Shown one piece after another: positions 45,003 to 56,771 of a DNA stretch of 64,000 bases. The DNA lies in NCBI GenBank assembly GCA_027943335.1, contig BSBK01000760.1:2926250-2990249 (forward strand), written 5' to 3'. The position numbers and the translations under genes are program-made. Numbering within the stretch: the stretch's first letter is position 1; the number at the start of each line of letters is the position of its first letter. Source of the stretch: Chamaecyparis obtusa. Lineage: Eukaryota > Streptophyta > Pinopsida > Cupressales > Cupressaceae. The notes beneath the pieces are model-generated. The model was not told where the DNA came from, searched no databases, and was given only the letters and a program-made list of their open reading frames with translations.

Positions 45003-45621
45003 TTTTCTAAGGAATGTTGGAGATGGTTGTAGTCTAAGCTTATTTGGTATTCCCTCCTATGTCAAGACCTTCTTTCCCAATTCAGGAGTTGGTCAAGTTT
45101 AGATATAACATCTCTTTTTGGTTGTATTTGGGAATTGATCCCTTCAATTCTTATTTGGATCATTTGTCTTGAAAGGAATAATAGTACTTTTATAAAAGCT
45201 TCTTCATCTATACCTTGTATTATTTCACTTATTGAATAATCTATCTCTAAGGCAGTGATGACTTAAGCATTAAAAAATGTTAATAATCTTAATTCTTTGT
45301 CTTCATGGGGATGATGGTATTCTTCAAAGATGGCCCTTGATTAAATGCATTCATTTGCATGGTTCTGTATGCTCTTCTACAAAATGGGTTAATAGAAAAG
45401 ATGTGGAATGGATCCCCAACTTATTTGAAAATGAAAATTAACTGTGATGGGGCTTCTACAGCTAATTCGAGGAAACCTAGTATTGGCATTGTGATTCATA
45501 ATTCTTCTGCTAATGTTGTTAAAGCTACTCATAAGAAGGTTTCTAATGGACTCACAATAACGCTGAATTGGAAGCATTAAGTTTAGGTTTAGACATTGCT
45601 ACTAAGATGACTATTAAAGAT
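45003..45621 (+). pseudogene. LINE ORF2 fragment: RT C-terminus and start of RNase H
   Basis: Plant L1-type LINE. IWELIPSILIWIICLERNNSTF (45128-45195) is the conserved segment after the zinc-binding RT tail. RNase H follows: MKINCDGAS at 45430-45456 with its catalytic Asp, IGIVIHNSSANVV, then after a one-base shift NNAELEALSLGLDIATKM with its catalytic Glu. It stops abruptly at 45621, where the duplicated segment B begins at ATTAATTCGG. The rest of RNase H, preserved in the other copy, was deleted here. Confidence 0.8.
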
Positions 45622-46557
45622 ATTAATTCGGCCTTTTGTTGGATGGACATTTAAAATTTTCTTGTTTTATGGTTTCTTTCAGAGTTATGCTCTCACAATG
45701 TATATTATGAATTCCTCTTTGTGACTACTTCCTCTTTCAAAATTATATGCTAGTTGATTTCTGCTCGATAACAGTGGTAATGAATGCATAACAAGTCAAT
45801 AACTTTCATACAAAAGTCAGTAATAATCTCAAAGTCCATCACAAAAATAATGGATTTTCCCATCCATTCAGAATTCAATGCAAGATCTGTCACCGCCAAG
45901 TCATTCACCATTTTATCCTTAATGCCAAGGAAATATCTATTTGTAGAGCATTATGGAAGAAAATGAAGATTACGTAGGAAATGCATCGTCTTTGTTCAAA
46001 CCAGAGGAAGGCATTACCGTACATGACGTTAGATGAAGATTCCAATCTCTGTCGAAGGCAGATACAATAACATAACATATTTTTAATCATTACCGGCCAT
46101 ACGAATTTCTGGTGATGGAGAATCCACTGACATTTCTAAGAATTTAATGAAGTCAGAAGCTCTTTTCCATATTTTTTAAATCTAAATTGACATATCTAAT
46201 TACTGTCAAAGAAAGTCAGTGTCCCTCCTCTTCATTAAAGAAAATTTAATGCAGCGTGTGCATTCTGAGCTTGTATTCAATGGATTTGATGAGTTTTAAT
46301 CTTTTGATTTTTTCCACTCTGTACTACCGGCTGTCTTGAATAAAGAATGTACCAAATCGACAAAATATGAAGTGTAACAGCTCAGCTGCTGAACTATACA
46401 ACATACCTTACAGTCAAAGAATTGACATGAAGTTTCAGCGTGGTTTACCCAATTCTTAAAATATGGTTATCGGAAATTTGAGCCAGTTTTAGACATTTAT
46501 AAAATTATGGAGAAGTTCTACTCTTTTCAATGAAAACAATTAGATTATAAAGATGTT

Positions 46558-48275
46558 TTTATAAAGAAAAGCAGTAAGAGGGTGCTGGCCCGTGGAACAA
46601 ATGACTAGGAGCACATTAATAGCACATTAGTAGCACTAGTCAGAGACCAGATAATCAGCAGAAAAATATTGTCCAGTCTGCCTCTATCAAAGACAAACTT
46701 AAAGAACATCTTGGGACAAGCCCCCACAAAAGCTGCAAGCTTTAACCAAAAACAAAACCAAAGGACCAGAGTGAGCCCTTTAAAATTGTCAGCAACCACC
46801 CGATCACAGGAAGGAAAGAAACTAAAAAAGAGAGACACTTTCATCACCATAAAACCAAAGAAGCAAGCTCAGGGCGCAAATAGCCTGTCCATCTTTCTCT
46901 GTAAAAAATGAAGGTCCAGAAACTACTACACCTCCAGCCCAGCCCAACGTTGTCAAAGATATTCCAACCTACTGCAAAATCCTTGTCCACCTCCATAGAA
47001 AAAGGGTCCACCTCTATAGGAGTAGAGAGGAATAAAATCTAGATAACAAAGCTGAAGCTGTAACATCTCCTTCCATTAGCACGACCACAAAAGGTAGCCT
47101 AGAAAAACTCCACCTCAATAGGAGTCTCCTCAACCTCCAAGTTCACAAACACAATCTCCACCTCAATAGGAGACTGCTCCACCTCCATAGAAAGCTTCCA
47201 CCACTCCTTCTCAAGAAGAGCACCCACACTCAACATCTCTTCCAGCACCAAAAGCATTTCCCCAACTTTAAACTGGCAACCCAAAACAGTCCCCTTAGCC
47301 CATTTAAGACAAGGGTCATCCTCCATCCCGATCCATAACACCTTCAAGTTATTCAAAGAAGGAAAAAATAGAATGCCGCTACTCGCCTCCACCCAACAGC
47401 CCCTGTCCACCTCAATAGGATGGGGTTCCTCCTCAATAGATCTTCTCCTTCTATAAGATTTAGGAGAGAGGAGAGCAATAGCAGAGAAGGAATCTTCCAC
47501 CAATAAACCACGAGAAGAAATCCCACCTCGATAGGGATGAACTCCCCATCAATAGGAGTAAAGAAAAGTGGAAAAAGAACTAGAAAGGAACAATCCCTGC
47601 ACCAAATAAAGACATAGGCCAAAGGAGAGGCAAACCCGACCACAACTGGAACAAGAAAAGAAGGGGAAGAGACAAGCTCAGCAAAGCAGAAGACAAGCCT
47701 TCTGGCAGAAGCATCCTCAAACCCCAGCAAAGCATTCCAAAGAAAGAAAACCAAAGAGGCTCTCCCACATGAGAGCTACTCCCTCTACCACAGAATAGGT
47801 AGAAAAAATAAAACGGATCTTGTTTCCTCACCTCCTTAGGCTCTGGAAGAAAAGGGAAGCACACCAGGTACTGGCCTCCAACAACATTGTAAAAAATGTG
47901 CAGAGATCCCCCACAGGATGAATCTCCACCATCAACCACATTGGGGGCACCCATGGTCTCGACCTCCTATTCCTTTCTCCCGAACAAAAAAGCCCAAACA
48001 CCCTAGCCGCAGAGGCTAAAGTAACACAAGCAGCGCCAATGAAAAGACCCTCCCGAGCACACCTGCCACAATAGCAGAATCTACCCAAAGAAGGTTTTGA
48101 GGTCGGCAGTAGCAACAACCTTCCCTCCATCGTCATCGTTGCCTCCATCCCCTCCCTATGCATCCTCCCCTTCTCCATTTCCACTGCAAACCCTAGCCCC
48201 TCCTCCGCGCACGCTGCTTTCATTCCCGCACAACATTGTATCTTTGCACAAATCTTAGGACCTAATTGAGACCTT
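46558..48275 (-). mobile_element. GC-richer retroposon with 18-bp target duplication
   Basis: TTAGATTATAAAGATGTT occurs at 46540-46557 and again at 48276-48293, and once only in the uninterrupted copy B2 (near 61623). Such long duplications indicate LINE-type retroposition. The minus strand is partly open in overlapping frames (47099-48223) with no recognised domain. Words like CCTATTGAGGTGG recur about nine times between 46985 and 47570. In protein this gives PIEVE/PIEVD repeats spread over different frames. The 3' end on the minus strand is TTTCTTTATAAA with no long A tail. It could be a non-autonomous retroposon or a processed transcript copy. Confidence 0.65.
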
Positions 48276-49728
48276 TTAGATTATAAAGATGTTAATGTTT
48301 CTTTACATTTTGATTATAAAAATTTGTAATTATATTTATTTATATTAAAAAAATATTTTTGTAAACTATCTTAGATGACAAGATTTATAATTAAATAGAT
48401 ATATGTAGAAAAATAGAAAATCTGGAAAAAATAAGATGATTATAAGTATTAAACAACTAAATGAACCAACAATACTAATATTATAAACCAATAGCTACAA
48501 TCACAAAACTAACAACTCAAATTTAATGAAACAAACAACTATCACTTAGTTTGAATCATTGAAGCAAGATTCCTTCTTGATCATTGGTCGTTTACTAATT
48601 AATAATTTTAAATCAGAAAATAACTTAGTTCTTCTTGCAGCAATCATGCTAAGTTAATTCCTAGGTCTATAATCCTTATTTTTATGTTTTCCTTGTTTGG
48701 TAATAGCTAGCAAGAAATCATTGGACAATTCAAGAAGACCTTAAATTGTTCACTACTTTCAAGGAATCCTCCACTAACAACGTCCTTCTCCTTATTAGCC
48801 ACTTTTAGAATCTTCACAACATAAAAATTTCTTGTTGTCACATGAAATTACACTCTTAGTGGATTGGGTTTAGCATTTCAATGATATAATAGAAACAACC
48901 TCAAGGTGTGAGACCTTTGCAAATGAGGTTGAATCTCTAATGTAAACTAACTTACTTTCTAATCGAGACACAAATATGTTGATCCAACTCAGCACTAAAC
49001 AAGTGTAAACTAGTCATTTTCTATCAATTTGCAAGAAGAAAAGAATCAAAAGAATATACACAATTCTCTAGCTTGCTATTATCTAGAGGTACATATGAAG
49101 GTTAGAGCTTTGTAGAATGCAAGAAAGAAAGCAAATATTCACAACCAACAACTACAAATAGAGCATGCACAGCATATAGACTTATCAAATGAATAAAATG
49201 CATTTAGACATGGAGACAAGATCATTTTACGCAACATAACTAAAGGAGAGAAGAAGTAGAATGATAAATTTTCAAAAATACAAAGGCTTAGGCCAAATTA
49301 CAATGATAGAGGTGCAAACATGTATGAGTTTGTAGAGAGTTAAGGGTAGAATATGACTTCTAATTAGATATGTGTACTAATTCATATGATAATTTTTTAG
49401 GATATACATATAATGTACCTCATATAAGTGTTGTATGTAGCCTAATATATATTTTTTGTGCATAATATAAGCTCTTAGTAAGTTCAAGTCAAACCCCAAT
49501 AGAAAGAAAATTTATAATTTTCAAAGAGGTTATTAAGATATTTCAAAGAAATATTTAATTATTATTAATGTTATATTTTGTTCTTATGATATCAAAAACA
49601 TGTTATAAATATGATGTTACAACTTGGCTATTTTTATTCCTACTTTTCAGGACTATGTGTGTCATTAGACTTTCCTTATTATGATTTTCCAATCGTAGAC
49701 TCTTAGTCAATGATGCTTTTGTATTTTT

Positions 49729-51500
49729 TTTTTTCTATTTCATATAAGGTAAGAACTGAATGTACATAGTCAACGGTAATGGGATCTAGAGTATTACAAA
49801 AGTCTCAGTACTACTAAGAGTTATAGTTATCAGATTTTACATTGCTATATACCAAAAAAAGAAGTAGAAACTAACACTAGGGAGAGTTGTTCCCTTCTTC
49901 TTCTTCTACATCATTAGAGTCTGAAATGTTGGATTGGATTAGTGAAAAGATTAATAGGAAGCTCTTCAAATGGGACAACAACCTCCTTTCTTTTTCTGGA
50001 AGATTTCAAGTCTGTCAGAAGATACTTTCCTCCTACCCTATCTACTTCTCTTCTATGTGGCTCTTTAATCAGCATTAGTTTAACTCTATCCTGAAGGTTA
50101 TCAGAGACTTTGTCTGGTATGATGGCAGAGGTAATAAGAGGATGCACACGGTCTCCTCGGAATGATGTTCAAGAGATAGGTCCTAGGGAGGACTGGGCCT
50201 CAAAGACCTGAGATCAAAAGGTATAGCTCTTGCAGTAGAGTGGATAGCTAAAGTAGTAGAGGGGGATGAGCCATGGAAAGTGTTGGTGGGGAATAACTTA
50301 CATTTGGCTCATCTTAGCAGATCTAGAGAGTGGCAAAAATTATGTTTTACTGACATCCTTACTATTAAATCCAATGTAGTTGTTCAAGGATCCAATGTAT
50401 TCAGAAGTATTTGGAAGGCTTGGAAGTATGTCAAGAGATTTATGAGTAACAAGGGGCCGATTGAAAATAATGGTAATATTTGTGGACTCAAATCCATCTG
50501 GTGGAACTTGGGACATGGGGGCAAGCCACTAGCCCTACTACAGGGATGTTTAGCAAGGAAATGGGCTGAGAAAGGTGTTGCTACATTCAGTGATGTCATC
50601 CAGCAGAGAGCTCTTCCCCCCTGGGAACTATTTGAATCCCAATACAGTATCCCCAAGTCCCAATGGAGAACCTTCTATATTCTCTCAGCCGCTTTTGAGT
50701 CCTTAGGTCTCATAAAGGGATGTTGCTCTGACTCCCGTTGTAATTTCCAACTCCTTTGGCTTGATAACACTCCCCTCCACCTTGGTAAATCCAAATATTT
50801 CTACCATCCTGATTGCTAATTCTGATATCTTCTCCCATATTAACCTCAAATGGGGCCTAGAGGTCCTTGACTCAGATTGGATCAAATACTTTAGACTCCT
50901 ATGGAATAGACCAGTGGAGCCAAAGATCTCTTGTTTTCTGTGGAAACTGTTTCTTCATAAGCTGCCATTCAAGAAACCTGGGGGGAACCCAATATTTGTC
51001 TTGTCTGTAAACAACAAGAGTCTATTACCCATTTCTTCTTCGAGTGTTTTTTTGCCTCTAAAATCTGGAGCATGTTTGGCCTTTCCTACAATTCCCATTT
51101 TAATGTCCTGAATATAATATCTGGTTCTGTTAATTGCAGCTAATTTTGTAACACATTCTAGTCTTTATTATCTTCTGTTATTTTATGGAACATCTAGAAG
51201 GCTTGGAATAATGATGTACTTGCAAGAAATGACATGAACCTTACTGAGTCTCACAGGAGACTCATTTATTTTGACATTGCCATGCAGGTCACTATGGTCA
51301 TAAAGATGAAGGAGAGCAAATTCCTGTAGGTGTTAAGAGAAGGAAAAGTCACCATTGAGAAAACTGAGATAACCCACGGATACACCACAATGAAAGGAAA
51401 AGATGAGTTTTAGATCACCCTTGCTGAATTCATTCAGCAACTGATGCAGTCAGGTCAGATGAAAAATCAAGGGAGCCTAGGAAACAAAGACTACAAGATC
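49729..51500 (+). mobile_element. LINE fragment insertion (RT C-terminus), 16-bp target duplication
   Basis: ATGCTTTTGTATTTTT occurs at 49713-49728 and 51501-51516, and once in B2 (near 63162). The insert encodes, on the plus strand, LINE RT tail motifs: MLDWISEKINRKLFKW, LLSFSGRFQVCQKILSSYPI, GGLGLKDLRSKGIAL, SIWWNLGHGGKPL, then a zf-RVT block (LLWNRPVEPKISCFLWKLFLHKLPF; a Cys/His-rich stretch near 51000-51060) and AWNNDVLARN. Several stops and shifts are present. The N-terminal endonuclease and RT core are missing, as in 5'-truncated LINEs. Confidence 0.8.
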
Positions 51501-51599
51501 ATGCTTTTGTATTTTTGACTATGTGATGATGAGTTTATTATTTCAATTGATACATTTTATTGATATAAGTTTAAGTCGAACACCAATAGAAAGAAATTT

Positions 51600-51850
51600 T
51601 ATAATTTCTAGTACATATATTTTTTAGATAGTTTTATTAAAAATTGTATTGATCATAAACAAGGACAATTTTTTGAACCTTTTTACCTAACTACTCTTTT
51701 TCCTAGTGCCTTAAAAAAAATGTCTTAATTTTTGTAACAAACTTATCTTAGATATTAACTTAAAATTAACTTATCTACTATTTTCACATGTACCTTGTGT
51801 GGCTACTTTATTAAAAAAAATTTATCATCTTTTATTGAATATTACTTTTA
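51600..51850. repeat. AT-rich left end of duplicated unit U'
   Basis: Second copy of 44505-45000 with an internal deletion. It is joined at its left to a short piece (51570-51600) resembling 62928-62960. Confidence 0.7.
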
Positions 51851-51861
51851 TAAAAGTTACT

Positions 51862-51921
51862 AATCCAAGACCTCCCAAATGGGAGGCTCATAGCTAACCA
51901 CTGTGTTGTGGGGTCATCCCC
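51862..51921 (-). mobile_element. tRNA-like SINE head fragment
   Basis: The minus strand reads ACACAGTGGTTAGC, like a pol III A box, then GAGCCTCCCATTTGGGAGG and a decayed B-box-like GGATTAGTAAC. About 60 bp, sitting at the point where the LINE RNase H copy is truncated. Weak evidence. Confidence 0.35.
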
Positions 51922-51974
51922 TTAGGTTTAGACATTGTTGCTTAGATGAATAATAAAGATATTATCATAGAAAG
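51922..51974 (+). pseudogene. LINE RNase H, segment 1
   Basis: Carries the residues LGLDIVA-stop-MNNKDIIIE, colinear with 45583-45621. It continues in frame at 56772 once the insertion 51975-56766 and one GAAAG are removed. Confidence 0.75.
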
Positions 51975-53908
51975 TGTAATGCCCCGCCAGGGAACCCAGG
52001 AGAATTTAACCTATAATACAATTCAATATGTTTATAGAATTTTTTTTTCCTTAAGAGTTTACAAACAATGATGATAACAATGCGGAAGCAATACAACCAT
52101 GAGATACAACTAAGGACATATACACAACTCAATTACAATTAAAAATCCTCGAGGGTTCCATGACGTAGAATTACATATAAAAATAATAATAATTAGATTA
52201 AAATCAGTCTCTCATAAATTTAAACATGCAAAAACATATGATTATAAATCGATTTTCTTAAATAGAAACTAGGGTCTTTTGGACAAAAACTAACATCTAT
52301 TGATTTTTTATTTTACATGCAATTCCTAAAAACAATCTTTTGCAACCTCTTGAAAAAAACAAATATTAATTTTATTAAAATTTATTCTAGGTCGGGTTCT
52401 CAACACCCAAAATGAAATACCAGATCTATATAACATCAATTTAATCAAATCTTCACAACCACACCCAAAATTAAAACCGAAATCAATTCAAATCAATCAC
52501 ATAGCAATCCCAGACATGAAGTATACAATCTTTCAAAAGGAGAATTTACAAAATACGAGGGTTTCAAACCCTACCTCAACCCACGTCTGAAAATATAAAG
52601 CTAAGAAAGATCCAAGACAACCTTCAAAATCCAAGCCTTCAAACAATCACAAGATAATGCCCACCAAAAAAAGCTTTCCCAAAAATCTTCTAGAGCTCCT
52701 CCAAAACCTGTTAGCGTAATGAAAACAATACCCAGAATCCCTACATAAAGAAAACATATCCCTCCTAGGGTTTCCAAAACATGCAAACTCAAAAGCAGAA
52801 CTCAACTCTCTCTCTCAAGTTGCATGATAAAATGACTCAATAAATAACGCACTTTTAAAATAAAACTCGAATTCAAATTTTAACTTTAATTATAATTTCA
52901 ATTTCACTTAAACCAAATGTGCAACTTAAATTGCATATAATTATTTAATTAAACAATTATAAATACTTTAGCACAAATAAACTATGAAAACTAATAAATC
53001 AAATATTAAATAAATCAACTATGCCCTTTAGTTTATAATATATAAATTAATAATTAATTAAACCATTTAATTATTTTAATTTAATCATTTAATTAACAAA
53101 GGTATTTAATTACCTTTAATAATTAAATATACTCTATATCACATATTACCACATTCATAAAATATAAATATTCAAACCTCAAAATAATTCCTAACTTAAT
53201 TAAATAATTCACACAAGAAAATCCACTTGACTGCCAAAACACGAAAAATGACTAACTCTATATCAAACAAACACCAAGGAAGGCTCACGAACTCATGTCA
53301 CTTTGACGAATTGAGATGGGTAGAAAAAGATACTTGCCCAATATTTAGGACAATCAATGGCTAGGGTTAGGATTTGGATTTGTATGTTATCTCCCCTGTC
53401 TTACCATTGAGATTTTGCGATAGGGCACACTCATCTTGACAATTCAAGGAATTCGATGCCCGGTACCTACAAACCTGCATAAGAGACAAGCATGTACACA
53501 CATGTATAAATATAAACAAGCAATGGTGAGGATCAACCAATCATGTGGATCTCGCAAGCAAGTAATTATGACTTCATCCCTCAACCACATCAAGCACGTC
53601 AAATAGAAATGTAAAACATACACATCGACCATACACATGTAAGTATGGGGTCAGTAAAATCATAAGCATTCATGATATCCTAACAAATAAATCATCAAAA
53701 TGAAATAACCATCTCATATAAATAACATCATCATTTTCACTTAATCAACATGAAAATAATTCAAAAGCATCTAATTCATGATTATTCAATAAAATGTCAT
53801 ACATTCATAAATCACAAATATCTCTGAAATAAATAACACACGCATGAAAATGGCCTAAAAGAGTTTGGTGATAAAAATTGAAAAGAAACTATGGGAGGGG
53901 CATTACAT
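51975..53908 (-). mobile_element. Minus-strand LTR of the inverted-end element
   Basis: On the minus strand it starts TGTAATGCCCCTCCC at 53908 and ends CCTGGCGGGGCATTACA at 51975, 1,934 bp. The start is preceded by a clear polypurine tract, fixing its orientation as a 3' LTR. Confidence 0.75.
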
Positions 53909-53925
53909 CCACCTCCCCTAAAAAT
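53909..53925 (-). other. Polypurine tract
   Basis: Minus strand TTTTTAGGGGAGGTGGA directly before the LTR. Confidence 0.8.
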
Positions 53926-53989
53926 GGGCTTACTCTTGGAAGCCTACAACATAATAGAGATATAAATCTTGAAACTCGATGCGCCCTAT

Positions 53990-54400
53990 TAAGCCATAAA
54001 AGACTCAACGTGTAGGTCTCGTTAGACCCTTTCCTGTCCCATGGAATGATCCTTGTGGATCATTCCCTGTCGCGAACACCTTGTGGGACCTACCAACATC
54101 CCCAACTGCAGGCTCAGAAGTTACAGGCCTTTGTCCCGAAAACTGCGCTGATCGATTAGGACAATTGACAGCAATGTGGCCATGTTGCCTAGAAGAATAA
54201 CAACCACCTCTACTACCACCTTTCCCAACTGAACTTCTTCTAGACTGCTAGAAACTATCTCCACCAAAATCTTGATGTGAACTCTAAGCTAGTTGATCAT
54301 CCCAATTGCACATACTATGTTGCCAATTCCAATAGTTCCCTAATTAAGAACCACCACTATTACCATGGAAGAACTTCTTGTTTTGCTAGTTCTAATTTTA
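53990..54400 (-). pseudogene. gag: Ty3/gypsy gag C-terminus with zinc knuckle, pol deleted
   Basis: The minus strand reads a Gly/Ser/Gln-rich stretch (NYWNWQHSMCNWDDQ, GKGGSRGG), then CYSSRQHGHIAVNCPNR. This is a CCHC knuckle with the second Cys replaced by Ser, followed by SEPAVGDVGRSHKVFA, as in chromovirus-type gag before protease. Within about 70 nt the polypurine tract and LTR follow, so protease, RT and integrase are all deleted. Confidence 0.75.
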
Positions 54401-54545
54401 ACCTATTATTTAATTTTTTTTTTTTAAAAATAACTTTATTGCTACTCTAATTTTTTTGTAGTTTTTATTAGAAAAAAATTGTAAATTTTTTTTAAGAAAA
54501 ATTGTAAATTTTTTTTTTTTAAATTATTTCTTATAAAAAATTATA
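54401..54545. repeat. Poly-A/T low-complexity tract
   Basis: Runs of A and T with repeated TTGTAAATTTTTTTT-like words. Confidence 0.8.
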
Positions 54546-54820
54546 TTAACGGGGGGCGGGGACCCCATTCGCCACCCCCCAGTGGCCAAAACACTACCAC
54601 AGCAACCCCAACTGCTACTGGCAGCAACCGACTGCCATAGTAGTCGTGACTACTACCATGGCCGCAACAGTTAATGTCATCTAGTAGTGGGCTGCCTATG
54701 ACAATCATTGTTGCCACGGTAGCAGTGGTGTCGTAAGGGCAACCACTCCTCCCAAGACAACAATGTTGTCATAGGGCAACAAGGAGGGGTGGACTAGTCC
54801 CCCCTTGCATGTGTGGTAAT
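54546..54820. other. GC-rich, palindrome-rich island
   Basis: Begins GGGGGGCGGGGACCCC and contains TAGTAGTC-GT-GACTACTA and several GGCAAC/GTTGCC words. No ORF was recognised. It lies between the oppositely oriented halves of the element and contrasts with its AT-rich surroundings. Confidence 0.5.
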
Positions 54821-55602
54821 TAATTTAAAATAAATAATAATAAATAAAAAGTTTTATTTATGGGTTATTTTAAGTTAAATTTAATATTTTTAATTTATTT
54901 AATGTAATTTTAATTATTTTATACACACATGCGCGCGCAGGCACACACACACACACATGTTAATAAATATGTTACGGTTATTTATTATGATTTAAAATGA
55001 ATTCATTAATTATTGTTATATGATTGATATATTTATTATAAAAAAATATGGATAATATTTATTGAGTTGAATTTATATTTAAGTCATTTTATTTTTCATG
55101 ACTTTTTAATTGATATTAAATAATTGAATTGAGTTGAGAGTACCTTGATGAAGTCTGATAGTGGAATATAATTAAATTTTTATCTTCATTAACTGATTTT
55201 ATTGAGTATATTTGAGATATAGTTATTTAGTGTGGTGGTGATTTAATTGGCTTTATTTGATTCAATTAAATGATGTGTGTGGTATGATAGGGGTAATATT
55301 CTTTTAGAGAAATATAAGAACAATTCATTTTATATTTTCTATGCGTAATCTTTAGGGTTAAAATGGTTGGTTGAGGTTTGTGAGTAGTCCTTTGATCTCC
55401 CAAGTCTGACCTCATTTCTTGGTGGAATAAATTTGCATGTTGATTTCATTGGAGAGTACTTTTGAGATGCTATGGTTATTTGAGAACCAATGTGTTCCTT
55501 TGAACTTGAATGAAATAGTTGATCAACATACTTTTCTAGATCTTATGTAATTATTGATTGTGAGCCTAGGGAAGGTTAAATAGGTGCATTTTAGGGGAGT
55601 GG
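54821..55602. other. AT-rich interior, nothing recognised
   Basis: No coding signal. A short purine-rich run AGGGGAGTGG at 55593-55602 resembles the tract of the left half and could mark the start of the plus-strand LTR. Confidence 0.35.
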
Positions 55603-56766
55603 CTTACAATAGGGGTCTAGGGCCCAAAGAGACCAGTACCAGGGTAACCCATCGTAAGTTATTTAATAAGTGATAACCTAATAATAAAACTTGGGGATAA
55701 CATTAAATACAAGATTGATCATTGATGTCTTGCCCATGCCTTGAGTGCTTGCATAGGCTAAGGAAGGGAATGGGATGATACCTAGAGAGAAAGTATGATT
55801 AGGATTCCTCATCTTCATGAGAGGGTATTCTGGTTCTGCATGGGAGGGTCCGGGGTCCAGAGTGGCCAATACAGGGTAACTCAACCTAATAAATGCTTGA
55901 GGGTATGGCATCTAGAGAGGATAGTCTAGGGTAACTCAAGTAGTTGTCCATGTGATGACACTCCCATAGTATGTAGCTTAAGTCTCCTCTATAGTTTCTG
56001 TATTTTCCTCTAGTGGTGTGTTCTTGTTGTCTCATTATTACTTGGTGGTTTATTTTGTATTATTTGTTATTTTGGTACATATTGGTTAATTGATGCTTAT
56101 TTATCTTTCGTTGGTGGTACCTTTGAGTTAGAAAGTCTTCAGGACCTTTTTCTTAGATGTTTTGATTGAGTTTGTTATCCGAGTGGGGTTTTTTGTTATC
56201 TCCTCAACACGGTGGGAGTGGACCTTTGGTTCCACGAGGTTAGGTGGTAGTATTGTCTTTTTCCATTTGATATTCTGACGTTCCTGTAGTGGTGTTGGAG
56301 GATGCTTGTTGCTATTACCTTCATCTTATTCTTCATTGGAGGATTTTTCGTTCCTATCTTTTGATGTTCGTGATTATATCTTGTATCAGTGCTTCAGAAT
56401 TGTAGATATTGTATCTTATATATTGTATTTGATTATTGTGACATACCCTATGACTTATGTAGAAGATTTTGTATCATTGTGTATACCTTATGGTATTGGA
56501 TGTACTTGTTATTCATATAAGTTAATTGTAATAATTCTTAATATATTTATTTATTTTGTTATATATGTAGTTCTACATCATGGGACCCTCAAGGATTGTT
56601 AACTGTAATTGAGTTGTGTATATGTACTTGGTTGTATCTCATGGTTGTATTTCTTCCACATTATTATCATCATTGTTTGTAAACTCTTAAGGAAAAAAAA
56701 TTATTCTATAAACATAGTGACTTGTATTAGGTTAAATTCTCTTGGGTTCCCTGGTGGGGCATTATA
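55603..56766 (+). mobile_element. Plus-strand LTR end of the inverted-end element
   Basis: The last 215 bp are an inverted copy of 51975-52190 and a direct relative of 17310-17527. The start is uncertain and set at the possible purine tract. A GGTACCTTTG block at 56118-56200 also matches 17220-17310. Confidence 0.5.
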
Positions 56767-56771
56767 GAAAG

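Larger units (their letters stand above)
45622..51560. repeat. Duplicated segment B, copy 1 (with two later insertions)
   Basis: Colinear with 60671-63220 from ATTAATTCGGCCTTTTGTTG to GTTTATT...ACATTTTA, apart from insertions at 46558-48293 and 49729-51516. No coding function was recognised. A 60-codon frame (45784-45966) is also open in copy 2, but it is short. A small indel near 48526 deletes about 60 bp present in copy 2 between repeated ACAAAC words. Confidence 0.85.
51975..56766. mobile_element. Element with LTR ends in inverted orientation, TSD GAAAG
   Basis: The left end reads TGTAATGCCCCGCCAGGGAA; the right end is its inverted copy, ending CCCTGGTGGGGCATTATA. Inverted similarity extends about 215 bp. 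GAAAG flanks both sides (51970-51974 and 56767-56771), and the interrupted LINE frame resumes after it, so the whole 4.8 kb behaves as one insertion. The left part is a minus-strand LTR (51975-53908) with PPT and a gag zinc knuckle; the right part is a plus-strand LTR end. A normal LTR element has direct, not inverted, LTRs. Confidence 0.75.

Noticed and set aside
45784..45966. 60-codon ORF also open in B2 (60832-61014)
   Set aside because: Short, no recognised motif, and substitutions do not clearly favour silent sites. Conservation follows from the duplication.
46090..46140. Minus-strand peptide MSVDSPSPEIRM followed by a GT in both B copies, a possible host first exon
   Set aside because: Only about 12 codons, and no downstream exon recognised in either copy.
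51975..56766. Foldback or MULE-type DNA transposon with 215-bp inverted ends
   Set aside because: The left half has an LTR preceded by a polypurine tract and a gypsy gag zinc knuckle, and the target duplication is 5 bp, as for LTR elements.
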